Origin: Clitopilus passeckerianus
Lineage: Eukaryota; Basidiomycota; Agaricomycetes; Agaricales; Entolomataceae
Reading direction: 5' to 3'
Assembly: GCA_944990035.1 (NCBI GenBank)
Contig: CALYLX010000119.1
Location: 62,001-126,000 of the forward strand
Length of the DNA stretch: 64,000 nt
The notes below the pieces were generated by a model. That model saw only the letters and a list, made by a program, of their open reading frames with translations. It was not told the origin of the DNA and made no database searches. Shown piece after piece: positions 21,367 through 32,084 of the stretch (position 1 is its first letter; each line of letters starts with the position of its first letter). The position numbers and the translations under genes are program-made.

Positions 21367-22669
21367 TGAACACATTAGTAACTATAAATCTATTAATAGC
21401 AAAGACAATCAAAAAACAGTACCATACATAAATATTAGTATAAAAATTTTAAATATGCATACTTATATACATATTCAGACAACATTCAAAGTTTTGCACT
21501 CAGGTGGAATTGAACTCTCAACCTTGCCACAAGAAGCACAGCCACTATGTGCTCTACCACCTGAGCCATGGGGTCTTTCCTAAATAAACTGGTTTATGCC
21601 CTATAACTAGACAGGCTGTGGACTTAGCAAAATTTTCAAATCAAAATCAGCTATCTCAAGAACTACTGATCCAATCAGCATAATTTTGATACCATCATGA
21701 TACACATGATACAGCCTCTCAGATAATAGATTATCTAAGCATGTCATGTGGTTTTCAAAAAAGGAAATATTGCTAATGTCATCACAAAAGTCAACTGGTT
21801 ATAGAATCTAGCCATTTATAGAAGTCATGTGACCAGCTTACATAATACATTCCAGGCACTAGCCTAATAGAATTGCAATCTTTTCTAGTCAGAATATTAC
21901 TAAGACAATATTTATAGCTGCAAATCTAATATGCACAGCCACTGTTTCAAGAATCTAATTTGTTTTGAAAAGTTTTTTCAAGTATAGAATACACACAAGC
22001 CCTTCTAAGTTTTGCAAGACTTAAATAATCATGTGACTAGATTATATAATCTGAAACTTAGAATACTGTTCTGAAATAATCTGATCTGGCATACTACTGT
22101 ATCATTTCTGTCTATTAGGCACTGTGAGCTATGACACATCTGACAGAAAAATGAATTCAATAATATTACTATATATGGTAAGAGGTTCCCACACTAAGCA
22201 GGGAAAATCACCTCTTTCGACACATTTTTAACTCTGTTTGGCCAGATTCTGTGTGACATGCTGTGAGATTTCATTAAAATTGACCTTGCTGTGATGCATT
22301 GAACAAAATGGTACACTAACTAATATGGGAGGCTAATCAAAGAAACAGAAGGTAAGCAGGTAGATGGTCCATTAACATGTCAGATTTACAATTACATAAT
22401 GCCTCCAAATGTGCTAGCTCCAAAAAGTAGCTGTTTGTTTTTTCAATTCAAAGTCAATTAGCCTGCATTTTTCACTCTAATGTTAGCCATGATATTGGGA
22501 ACTAGTTTATATTATATTAAGTAGGCAAAGCCTTGAGGAGGAAGGAAAAACATGAGGATATTCAAGGAGCTACCATAAAAGACAGGTACATTAGTGATGA
22601 CAATCAAGCTAAGCCACCGCACATTTTTGTAGGCCACAATGTTGTAAATCTATAGTACTAAATGTTACT
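21367..22669. other. Harbinger interior without gene
   Basis: AT-rich, no ORF with recognisable product. 22120-22330 resembles 16195-16400 in the same orientation, and 22325-22500 resembles 16386-17400 (LTR removed) in inverse orientation. Apart from the tRNA-like stretch nothing else was seen. Confidence 0.5.
21495..21577 (-). other. tRNA-like A-box and B-box sequence
   Basis: On the minus strand TGGCTCAGGTGG TAGAGC fits an A box with a D-stem GCTC/GAGC, and GTTCAATTC fits a B box about 53 bases further on. A five-pair GCACA/TGTGC stem follows. The acceptor and T stems do not pair, so this is not an intact tRNA; it could be a tRNA-derived or SINE-like remnant. Confidence 0.25.
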
Positions 22670-23207
22670 ACTGTGGATAGAACCTAAACTACACATAATG
22701 TGACTATACTATAGACATATAGCTTCTTCTATAAATATGGCTTATCACTCCAAAACAAAATCTATACTATAAGCAACTATATATAATGTGCATTTACTAT
22801 AAATATTCAGGTTTTACTATAAATATGTCTAATTGCTATCAGGGAGGCTCTTAACTATAGGCAACTATACACAGTGTATATTTGCTATAAAAATAAGGTC
22901 CCACTATGAATATATCTTGTTACTACAAATTGGGAACTAAACTACAGGGAACTATACACAATGCAAGTTTTCTATAAATATGAAGGGTTTTCTATGAATG
23001 AGCCGCTGTCTATAGATTGGGAGTGCTACTACAATTTTTTCAGATATCTATGCAGAAAGATCTAAACTATGGAAAAAAAAATCTACTATGAAAAAATCTT
23101 GCAACTATGTTTTTTTAGCCCAACTACGGAATTTTTTGTCAAACTATAGAAAGAGCTTCCAACTACATATAGGCCTGATTTGCTACACAGGAAACCGGAT
23201 TTTGCTG
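22670..23207. repeat. Right terminal inverted repeat of Harbinger element
   Basis: Inverse of 15670-16160, for example AAAATCTTGCAACTATGTTTTT against AAAACATAGTTGCAAGATTTTT. It ends GATTTTGCTG at 23207. Confidence 0.75.
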
Positions 23208-23210
23208 TTG

Positions 23211-25603
23211 CACATCCAAGTGGATGCGGCGAGAATCAAGGGCATCCTTACATGCTGCAATGATGGTGTCAAATGTAACCCTGCCAGAGTGCATATCCAA
23301 CAGGCAAAGGCCTGGGACCGCTTCTCCATGGATAGAGTTGAGAGGCTCAGAAACCCGCACAGCATGTGCATCAGAATCCACAACCGTAAAAAGCAAGTTG
23401 CCGCGCACACGTCGCGACAAGTTGGAGAGAGACGAAATGAGACGCACTGTTCCTTCATACAGCTGGTGCTTGTCACTAATGAGCGACAGCGTAGGGTGGT
23501 TGCCAATCAGGGTGCCAATACATGCCTGGCCATGTTCAACCAGTTTCCTGATGTGCAAATGAATGGGAGGGAGACCAGCAATAGACTCAGTCCCCCCTCC
23601 TGGCAATGTGCGAAAGGCGCCGGTTATCCACCTAGCAGCCTTGTGTTGCATAGCACGCACATCAGAAAAATATAACATGACTTTTTCCATCTTGACAAGG
23701 CCTTAACCAACTTGGTTGTATCTTAAACCCAATTAAGACATCCTAAGACACAATTAAGTTGGCCAAGATTGAAAAAAGCTATGTAATATTTTTCTGATGG
23801 CCAAGTGTGACATAGCAGTCTTGCACCTTGCACCTTTGTAGAACCAGAGGCCCACGCCATACGTCATGACCGGAAGGACGCATGCACAGTAGAGCAGCCG
23901 CTTCTGCAGAGGAGTGATACCCCTTGATGAGTTACCAAGCATGATCATTGCCTTGACATTGGCCAGAGCCTTGATAGAGTAATACTTGACATGGTGGCTA
24001 AAAAACAGCGACCAGTCAAAGTAGAAGCCTAAGTAGCGCCAAATGCTCTTGGGTTAAAGTGGTGAATCGCCAGTGTGTGGAGCAAAGCCCAAGTCAATAG
24101 CAGGATTGACGTCGTTGTGCTTGCGAGAGAAGTGGAAGACCTCTGTCTTGTCATGTTCCAAGACGAGGCCAAGCGCTGTAACAAGCTCTGTGATGACAGC
24201 ATACGCTTGTTGGAGGAGGGTGATGTTCTCCCCAAAGAAGTGTTTGAACACTTTGCTAGTTCTTCTCTGAGTTCATTGACACCAAAGTCCCACCACTCGC
24301 GCGGAGGAGACTGAGGCATGTCGTCGAGCACAGAGGGATCAACAGGGCGGTCAGATGCCGAGTTGTACGTTGAGTCAAGAGCAGCCCAAAGCGACTCAAG
24401 AGAATTGCAGGGTTCACCATAGTGGCGAATTGCTTCATGTGTAGGGAGCTCGCGCTGTTTGGCCCAGCGCATAAGATCCCATGGACGCCCGTTGGTAGCA
24501 GCAACCGCCCGGACCCCACTATCAAAGAACTTGCGCTTGGCCGCCTTGGTGGTCCTGCGGAACGCCCTATAATCGGCGACAGCCCTAGAAGCGCGATACA
24601 CTCTGACAGCCTCAGAGCATTCGGGAGTCCACCAGGATTTTGACTTGGTGGAGATGCGAGCAGTCTTTGGGTTGTTGTCCCAAGACTACTTAATAGCAGA
24701 TGCAATGGCGCCAGTGCAGCGTTCAATTGCTTCTGCTGTCGTGAGACCATATGTGTTCAGTGCTCGCAAAGGGGAGGACAGCTCCTTCAGGAACTCTTCC
24801 TCATGCTCACTGCCCTTCGGCAGAGTGATGCACTCAGCAGCCAGCTGTACAGGCTGGATGGGGAGCGTGACAGTCAGAGGAGCGTGGTGAGAGGGTCCTT
24901 TCCACTCTGTGAGCACGCTGTGTGAAGTCCCTGTGATGCGTCCCACAGGGAGGAAGAATAGGTCGATGACTGACGGCCTAAGGCTGCCAGCATGTGGGAA
25001 GTGAGTAGGAGTGCGTTCTGGTAGAACACTAACCTCCAAACCCAGGTCAAGCGCAACATCACACAGTTCAGTCGCAACATGATTTGTAGAGTCATAGTCC
25101 AGATCCCAGACTGACGACTTGCAGTTAAAGTCTCCTGCCATGCAGAGCATGCCTGGGAGACGAGGAGCATTGTCACACAACCAGCGAATGGCAGTACCAT
25201 CCCCTGGGCTAGAGTAGACATTGGCAAAGTGTATTTGAGCACCTGTGCTCCCATACAGTGTAGTGACCAATACATCATTGTGGTTGGCGAGGTCAGTGCG
25301 AAATGCAGGCCACATGCCTGCAAGACGCCTATGCACAAACGTCATAACGCGTGGGCGGTCAGTCTCAGATGCTGGACGTCTAAACATGACTAGCCAGTCA
25401 GGATGAGTAGGTGCACCAATCACTGCCTCTCCCTCAGGATTGGTAGTGGATACAGTGCGTCGAATGAGCCGCCATGGTGGCTCTTGGAGCAGAATCACGT
25501 CAAAGTCATTCTTACGTTCTTTTAGTAGCGCAGCAACCAGATCATAGTTTCTATTCACATTCTGTGAAAAGAAGCGGAGAGTATTTACATGTTTGTATCG
25601 CAT
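23211..25603 (-). pseudogene. LINE ORF2, deleted and stopped
   Basis: ATG at 25603, nine bases after the ORF1 stop. The endonuclease is readable: RFFSQNVNRNYD, ILLQEPPW, MAGDFNCKSS, and the last motif as SHHAPLT, where intact copies have SDHAPLT, so a catalytic aspartate is lost. TAG follows AIASAIK (24686). Near 24240 about 730 bp are missing, so FGEN is joined to the segment before RT and the YVDD site is gone. A MITE sits at 23660. It ends at RRIHLDV of the RNase H part, next to the Harbinger end. Confidence 0.9.
23660..23799. mobile_element. 140-bp palindromic MITE, copy 3
   Basis: Same family and orientation as 13363-13502, 140 bp exactly. Flanks CA and GC do not match as a duplication. 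Confidence 0.85.
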
Positions 25604-25612
25604 AAAGTAAAA

Positions 25613-28012
25613 CTAAGTGCCGGCAGTGCGTTCACCCCGACCAATCTGAATTGGTCTCCTCCTGGGTGGTAGTACGTCAGTATAACTCTGCGGTGCTTTA
25701 ACAGAAAAGCCTACCGCATCGTTGACAGCATATCGGCGCTGGATCCAGCCAGCATCAAACCGATGTCTTGCAAAAGGGCACTTAGGCGCATCAGCCTTGT
25801 GCTCCTTGCCACAGTTGATGCACCTAGGTGCATGTGGGCATGGTGCGCCATCAGGAGTGGCAGGCACCGGAGGATTGGCGTCAGGCTTGCCCCAGCAGCA
25901 GTGGGCAAGCTTGCGATGGTTGCGTGAATCATGGCCATAGCCGCAATGCGCGCAGGAGTTGAACTGCTGCCTGCAGGTGGCAGTGGGGTGACCCCACGCC
26001 CAGCAGCGTTGACACTGCGGAACGCCAGCATGGACGCTCGCAGGGGAGATGAGACACAATCGTCCCCCAATGGAGATCTTTTTGTGTGTAATGGCCTTGA
26101 GGGAGGTGCCAGACCTGGTGTCCCAAAAGTCGAAGAACACGACGCACATATCATGCGTGCGTGAGTTGCGGTGCACACGAGGCATTCCAGCAAGCTGGAG
26201 GGCACTGGTAGCAGGGTCTTGACGCAGCAGTGCTAGAACCGCATCAGCAGTGATCGGAGTGCTGCCCACCGCACCAAAGGTGAAGTAGGGCACTCCTGTG
26301 ATGCGCGCATAAGAACGCGACGTAGGAACCTCCACAGCAGCGTGGACAGTGGGAGATGGGTTGGCACCTTCAGTGACAGGGTACCAAACATGTTCAACAG
26401 CGACCCGGATGATGCCCAGGTCGCTGTGGGTCGGTGTCTCGTCAAGGTAGACAATGATAGCGTTACTCCTGCCGAGTTCAGCATGGATAGCGCGGTTCTT
26501 AGACCCACCAGCACCAAAGCAAAGGTTGAGGGTGGAAACAGCCTGTTCAGGCGAGATAGGAAGAGGAACAGAGACAGCATTGTCTCCATTACCTCTGGTG
26601 GCATAGACGAAGCACTGCTTGCGTGAGGGGCCGCGCGTCGTGGATTTGAGCTTCTGCTTCTTCTTCAAAGGGGAGGGAGCAGTAGGAGGTGGGGAGGACG
26701 CTGCCTTGCGCTTATTGGCGTTGGAGTTGTCCTTGAGTTGCGCTACTTCATCCCAGGACAGTCCAGGGAGATGACGCGCGAGTTCAGCAAGTTCTGCACA
26801 TTGCTGCGCAGACATGCCAGCAGTTACCTCTGCAAAAGAGCGAGGGGCGGCGTTTGCAGGCCTCCTAGGCGGCTGCGATGCGACAGAAGCGTAGGACGCC
26901 TTGGGAGCGCGCTGACGCTGTTGTGGTTGCTGCTGCTGCTCCTGAGACGCATTAGCAGGGTTGGGCGCACGCACAGCATGCGGATTGGGTGCCCTGCGCG
27001 TTGCAGGAGCCTGTGGGGCCGGCCTAGCGAACTGGCACTGCCATTGCATCCAGTTTCCGGGGTTTACCCGCCCTGGTTGCGATGTGGAAGGTGTAGCACC
27101 TGAGTCCGGTCCAGGGACCGGGTTGTCAGGTTGCTGAGATGTCGCTGTGGACTCCTGTCCCTCCATGGGAGCCGGAGATTTGTGACCAGTGGCAGTGTGT
27201 TCCGCGGGTCGGGGAGAGGTAACCTGGGTCCTGGCGCCTTGTGAGACGCTGGAGGAGGTGGGGGGAACTGCTGGAGCAGAGGAGGCCGGTACTGCACCAT
27301 GCCCCTCTGCAGCAGCAGTGGAAGAAGCAGGTGCTGCGCTTGCAGCACCTTTGGGAGCAGCAGGGCGCACAGGGCGCTGCTGGGGAGTGGGAGTGGGAAT
27401 ATAGGCGTCCAAGGCGTCCCTAACGCGTCGGATTTGAGGCAGGAAGTCCGCACTTGCTGTGAGGTACTTGAGGAGACCTGCAGAGGTCGCTTGAGAGCAG
27501 ACATGCACTAGCAAGTCTGCAAGAGTGCGAGAGTGTTCCTCATCGCCGGCAGCAGAGGGGGCCCGGTTGAGCCACTCCTTGAAGGTGACAAGGGAGTCTG
27601 TGATCGCGTCTATGTCTTCCTCGACCGCGTCCTCTGTGGCCTGCACCTGCAAGCCAACAGAGTCAAACTCTGAGTGTCCTAGGAACGCAGGAGAAAACTC
27701 CTGTGTTGGGGAGGTCGCCCTGGAGGCAGTCCTAGACTTGGGCTGCGCAACAGCAGCACCAGAGGCGTCCTTCCTGCGCTTATGCTCAGGGGAGGAAGGG
27801 GCGGATGGAGCAGGGCTCTCAGCATACTCAAGACCTTCGTCCTCATCCATTGCTGGAGTAGGACACTTGTTTCGAGCGCCAGAGGGTCCCTGGGGAGTTT
27901 CTTCGCCATCAAAAGCGCCATAGCTACTGCCATGGCCTCTCTGTGGTGTGGATGGCGTCGGAGGTGGATCCGGCGGCCGGGTGTTCTTGTTGGTGCCTCC
28001 TGCACTACTCAT
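25613..28012 (-). CDS. LINE ORF1 protein, intact
   Basis: 799 residues from ATG 28012 (MSSAGGTNKN) to TAG 25613, no interruption. The first 400 residues are low complexity (P, S, A, Q). A basic patch KKKQKLKSTTRGPSRK (about 465-480) is followed by a conserved fold with SRSYARITGVPYFTF and VVFFDFWDTRSG. The C-terminus has zinc knuckles: CQRCWAWGHPTATC (about 668), CAHCGYGH (about 686) and CINCGKEH...KC (about 732). ORF1 proteins of I/Jockey/Tad-type LINEs bind the element RNA and help form the particle used in target-primed reverse transcription. It is nearly identical to the ORF1 at 32085-34484. Confidence 0.92.
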   Translation of the reverse strand: MSSAGGTNKNTRPPDPPPTPSTPQRGHGSSYGAFDGEETPQGPSGARNKCPTPAMDEDEGLEYAESPAPSAPSSPEHKRRKDASGAAVAQPKSRTASRATSPTQEFSPAFLGHSEFDSVGLQVQATEDAVEEDIDAITDSLVTFKEWLNRAPSAAGDEEHSRTLADLLVHVCSQATSAGLLKYLTASADFLPQIRRVRDALDAYIPTPTPQQRPVRPAAPKGAASAAPASSTAAAEGHGAVPASSAPAVPPTSSSVSQGARTQVTSPRPAEHTATGHKSPAPMEGQESTATSQQPDNPVPGPDSGATPSTSQPGRVNPGNWMQWQCQFARPAPQAPATRRAPNPHAVRAPNPANASQEQQQQPQQRQRAPKASYASVASQPPRRPANAAPRSFAEVTAGMSAQQCAELAELARHLPGLSWDEVAQLKDNSNANKRKAASSPPPTAPSPLKKKQKLKSTTRGPSRKQCFVYATRGNGDNAVSVPLPISPEQAVSTLNLCFGAGGSKNRAIHAELGRSNAIIVYLDETPTHSDLGIIRVAVEHVWYPVTEGANPSPTVHAAVEVPTSRSYARITGVPYFTFGAVGSTPITADAVLALLRQDPATSALQLAGMPRVHRNSRTHDMCVVFFDFWDTRSGTSLKAITHKKISIGGRLCLISPASVHAGVPQCQRCWAWGHPTATCRQQFNSCAHCGYGHDSRNHRKLAHCCWGKPDANPPVPATPDGAPCPHAPRCINCGKEHKADAPKCPFARHRFDAGWIQRRYAVNDAVGFSVKAPQSYTDVLPPRRRPIQIGRGERTAGT

Positions 28013-28122
28013 AGCGCAGACAGGCGAGATAACTGAGGGTTAGAGCGGTGTGCAAGTGCTTGAGGGCGAATTTGCGTCGCTGTTGTGGCTGTGATGGTGG
28101 TGGTAACAGATCAAAGAGGATG
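28013..28122 (-). other. LINE 5' UTR
   Basis: Read leftward it starts CATCCTCTTTGATCTGTTACC, as at 31976. It abuts a plus-oriented truncated LINE piece. No TATA; LINE promoters of this type are internal. Confidence 0.65.
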
Positions 28123-28427
28123 AACCCCGGACATCCCTTGGGTATGCCCGGAAACGCGCAGTAGATAGAATGCTGCATGAGTGGACTTGTCTACTGCAGC
28201 AGCCTTCTTACTCTGGCAACAACTTCTTGCGCCTTACACACAAAGGTGCCTCCCTAAGGCCCACACACATTAAAGGCGGACCTTGGCTACATCGCGTTGG
28301 TTCTTCCAATGCGCATACCGCGCGCCTTACACGCGCAGTTCTGGGTCATGCACCCATTGGCGAATTCCGCGCACGCTTCAACCTGGATGGGGAGACAGCG
28401 TGTGCATGCAACTGGCGCATTCTGGGT
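28123..28427 (+). pseudogene. LINE ORF2 C-terminal fragment
   Basis: Encodes the stretch after RNase H (TSLGYARKRAVDRMLHEWTCL, VLGHAPIGEFRARFN, ACACNWR). It starts after the 5' end of the minus-strand LINE and is cut at 28428 by another 5'-truncated copy. Confidence 0.85.
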
Positions 28428-30062
28428 CGCTACGTATGGTGTGGGCCTCTGGTTCTACAAAGGTGCAAGGTGTAAGACTGCTATGTCGCACTTGCGCACT
28501 ATGCAACACAAGGCTGCTAGGTGGATAACTGGCGCCTTTCGCACATCGCCAGGCGGGGGGACCGAGTCTATTGCTGGTCTCCCCCCCATTCATCTGCACA
28601 TCAGGAAACTGGTCGAACGCGGCCAGGCGCGTATTGGCACCCTGATTGGCAACCACCCTACGCTGTCGCTCATTAGTGACAAGCACCAGCTGTACAAAGG
28701 AACAATGTGCCTTCCTTCGTCTCTCTCCAACTTGTCGCGACGCGTGCGCGGCAACTTGCTCTCTACGGTCGTGGATTCAGATGCACACGCTGTGCGCGTC
28801 TCTGAGCCTCTCAACCCTGTCCATGGAGAGGCGGTCCCAGGCCTTCGCCTGTTGGATACGCACTCTGGTAGGGTTACACTCGACACCGTCATTGCAGCAT
28901 CTAAGGATGCCCTTGATTCTCGTCGCATCCACTTGGATGTGATTCGCGCTGATGCAGATCTGTCTGACACCACAGTGTTGGTGGCAGCTGACGCGTCTGT
29001 TCCCAAAAGCAGGAAGCACCAAGCGGTTGCTGCTTGCTCCCTCCTTCATGGCGCCTTTGGCCCAGAAGAATACACTATGGCATCAGGCAGAGTCCTCTCT
29101 GATGATGCCGAACTCGCAGCCATTGACTTGTCTATAAGCAAGGCTGTTCTGCGCAACAACTGTGTCAAAATAGTTGTGCTCTCAGACTCGACTAAAGCCA
29201 TTCAGTTGGCTTTGGACCCGTCTCTCCACTCCAGGCAAGGACACTCGCTGTCCATTTGCTCCAAACTACGTGCTTGGTTCTCGGGCGACGCAAACAGGCG
29301 CGTCCACTTTGTTCATGTCCCTTCAAAACTCAACTGGGACATCCACCACCGTGCTCACTTGGCGGCCACTGGCTTGCGGGTGGGTGCTGGTAATAAACCT
29401 CGGACATCCCTTGGGTATGCCCGGAAACGCGCTGTAGATAGGATGCTGCATGAGTGGACTTGTCTGCTCCAGCAGCCCTCTTACTCTGGCAACAACTTTC
29501 TGCGCCTTACACACAAAGGTGCCTCCCTAAGGCCCACACATCTCAAAGGTGGGCCTTGGCTACATCGCGTTGGGTCTTCCAATGCGCACACCGCACGCCT
29601 CACACGTGCAGTCTTGGGTCATGCACCCATTGGTGAATTCCGCGCGCGCTTCAACCTTGATGGGGAGACAGCGTGTGTGTGCGATTGGCGCACCCTGGAA
29701 ACGAGGGACCATGTCCTTCACCAGTGTGCGCACTTCCAACGACGGCCTAACCAGCGCTTGCGCCGGAGCTGTCGTCCTTCTTGTTCTTTCTTGAGAACAA
29801 CCCCGCTGCTTTTGCGTTTCCATCGCAACAGCCTCCACCGCCATTTCCTAAGCCCAGGAAGGCACGGCGGCGTGGCCCTCCTGATAAGGCAGCCACACGC
29901 GTTCGTGGTACCCCTCCTGCTGCTGGAGGCCACTGCCGACGAATGCCTGTAACAGGCTCCACTGCACCACCGCGCCCAGACGATCTGGTCTGGGTACCGG
30001 GTGCACATCAATTTGTTCGCAGAGAACAAGCCGAAGCGTCTGGCATGTTTTACCATGCATAG
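28428..30062 (+). pseudogene. LINE ORF2 C-terminal part, 5'-truncated copy
   Basis: Starts at GTCGCTACGTATGG in the RT thumb region and covers RNase H (VLVAADASVPKS; ELAAIDLS; VVLSDSTKAI) and the C-terminal CVCDWR..HVLHQC motif. It is almost identical to 36949-38580. One base is missing near 29766 (CGCCGGAGC against CGCCGGGAGC), which shifts the frame near the end; the original stop is at 30060-30062. No endonuclease or RT active site, so it is a dead-on-arrival insertion. Confidence 0.9.
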
Positions 30063-30368
30063 GCGTCAGTGCTCCATCCTTCATATAGCGGCGAGCCTGG
30101 TTTCCAGGGTTCTTGCTGCTTCTGTGGGGTGGTGCACGCTATCATACTCCTTAGGAGATTTATCCTCGGGGGCCACCCTAGCTTGCTCTTTGGTGCACCT
30201 CGTATCTAGTGTAGTTCACTCGACGAACACGGTTTTACTTACGTTAGTATACAATGCATGTATTTAGGTACTTGCGACCGGACTGTGATCGGGCGCCGGA
30301 ATATAAATTGTCAGACGCCCCCTCCGGGGGCGTAGGGCTTTGACCAAAAAAGAAAAAAAAAAAAAAAA
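30063..30368 (+). other. LINE 3' UTR, stem-loop and poly(A)
   Basis: Stem-loop 30315-30333 (ACGCCCCC, loop TCC, GGGGGCGT) lies 12 bases before an A-rich tail (30346-30368). The same hairpin is next to the tail in the copies at 30857, 38833 and 39337. It is a candidate recognition element for the reverse transcriptase. Confidence 0.8.
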
Positions 30369-30827
30369 GTCACTGAAGTGGACAATGATAGCGTCACCCC
30401 TGCCGACTTCTGCATGGATGGCGTTGTTGCGAGAACCACCATTCGATAAACGGAGGTTGAGGGTGGAGACGGCCTGTTCAGGCGAGATGGGAAGAGGGGC
30501 AGGGATAGCATCGCTGCCGGTGCCTCTGCGCACATAAATGAAGCACTGTCGGCGCGACGGGCCGCGCGTAGTGGATTTGAGCTTCTGTTGTGGTTGCTGC
30601 TGCTGCTGCTGGGACGCATTAGCAGGCTTTGGTGCACGCACAGCATGCGGATGAGGCGCTCTACGCGGTGTAGCAGGCGCCTGGGGAGGGGGGCGGGCAA
30701 ACCGGCACTGGAATTGCATCCAGTTACCCGAATGGATCCGCTCTGGTTGCGGTTGGGAAGGGGCAGCACCTGTAGCAACACCTGAGTCCGGTCCAGGGAC
30801 CGGGTTGTTAGGTTGCTGAGATGTTGC
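30369..30827 (-). pseudogene. LINE ORF1 middle fragment
   Basis: Minus strand encodes SQQPNNPVPGPDSG, a QQQQ stretch, then KLKSTTRGPSR and AVSTLNLRLSNGGSRNN. About 140 residues are missing between the glutamines and KLKS. It lies between the poly(A) of one LINE (left) and the poly(T) of another (right). Confidence 0.85.
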
Positions 30828-31975
30828 TTTTTTTTTTTTTTTTTGATCAAAGCCCTACGCCCCCGGAGGGGGCGTCTGACAATTTATATTCCGGCGCCGG
30901 ATCGCAGTCCGGTCACAAGTACTTAAATACATGCATTGTATACTAACGTAAGTAAAGAACCGTGTTTGTCGAGTGAACTACACTGAATACGAGGTGCACC
31001 AAAGAGCAAGCTAGCGTGGCCCCTGAGGATAAATCTCTCAACGAGTATGGGAGTGTGCAACACCCCGCAGAAGCAGCAAGAACCCTGGAGGCCAGGCTCG
31101 CCGCTATATGAAGGATGGAGCACTGACGCCTATGCATGGAAAACCATGCCAAGATCGTCTGGGCGCGGCGGTGCAGTGGAGCCTGTTACAGGCATTCGTC
31201 GACGATGGCCCTCCGCAGCAGGGAGGGCATCACGGAGGCGTGTGGGGGCCTTGTCAGGTGGCCCACGTCGCCGTGTCTTCCTGGCTTTGGGAAACGGCGG
31301 TGGAGGCTGTTGCAAAGGAAACGCAAAAGTGGCAGGGTTGTTCTCAAGGAAGAACAAGAAAGACGACAGTTCTTGGCGCAAGCGCTGGTTGGGCCGTCGT
31401 TGGAAGTGCGCGTACTGGTGAAGGACATGGTCCCTCGTTTCCAGAATGCGCCAGTTGCATGCACACGCTGTCTCCCCACCCAGGTTGAAGCGTGCGCGGA
31501 ATTCCCCTATGGGTGCATGACCCAGAACTGCGCTTGTAAGGCGCGCGGTATGCGCATTGGAGGAACCAACGCGACGTAACCAAGCTCCACCTTTGATGTG
31601 TGTGGGCCTTAGGGAGGCACCTTTGTGTGTGAGGCGCAAGAAGTTGTTGCCAGAGAAAGAAGGCTGCTGCAGTAGACAAGTCCACTCATGCAGCATTCTA
31701 TCCACGGCGCGTTTCCGGGCATACCCAAGGGACGTCCGGGGTTGGTAGCCAGCACCCACCCGCAAGCCAGTGGCCGCCAAGTGAGCACGGTGGTGGATGT
31801 CCCAGTTGAGTTTGGAAGGGACATGAACAAAGTGGACGCGCCTGTCAGCGTCGCCCGAGAACCAAGCACGTAGTTTGGAGCAAATGGACAGCGAGTGTCC
31901 TTGCCCAGAGTGGAGAGACGGGTCCAAAGCCAACCGAATGGCTTTAGTCGAGTCTGAGAGCACAACTATTTTGAC
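30828..31975 (-). pseudogene. LINE 3' part, 5'-truncated copy
   Basis: Poly(T) 30828-30844 and hairpin 30857-30875, then ORF2 from its stop at 31130 back to CVKIVVLSDSTKAI of RNase H at about 31975. Its 5' end touches the 5' end of the full-length plus-strand LINE at 31976. The 3' part is similar to 39309-40511 but with more differences. Confidence 0.88.
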
Positions 31976-32084
31976 ATCCTCTTTGATCTGTTACCACCAC
32001 CATCACAGCCACAACAGCGACGCAAATTCGCCCTCAAGCACTTGCACACCGCTCAACCCTCTAGTTTTCGCGCCTGTCTGCACT
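31976..32084 (+). other. LINE 5' UTR of full-length copy
   Basis: Starts TCCTCTTTGATCTGTTACCA and runs to the ORF1 ATG at 32085. The frame is open further upstream, but the ATG at 32085 matches the start seen at 28012, 15568 and 39192. Confidence 0.7.

Larger units (their letters stand above)
15670..23207 (-). mobile_element. Harbinger-like DNA transposon with long inverted ends
   Basis: Left end CATCAGCAAAATCCGG, right end CCGGATTTTGCTG (the final ATG is missing). About 500 bp at each end (15670-16160 and 22670-23207) are imperfect inverted repeats full of short CTATAG/TGTAGT units. Inside are a Harbinger-type transposase and later insertions: LTR 16447-17244, a CATCAG element from 19377, and Tc1 19758-21364. 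The flanks are LINE ORF1 on the left and LINE ORF2 on the right, so no clean target duplication can be read. Confidence 0.75.

Noticed and set aside
26738..27103. Plus-strand frames opposite LINE ORF1
   Set aside because: Shadows of a GC-rich, proline/glutamine-rich coding strand; the minus frame is conserved in other copies and these are not.
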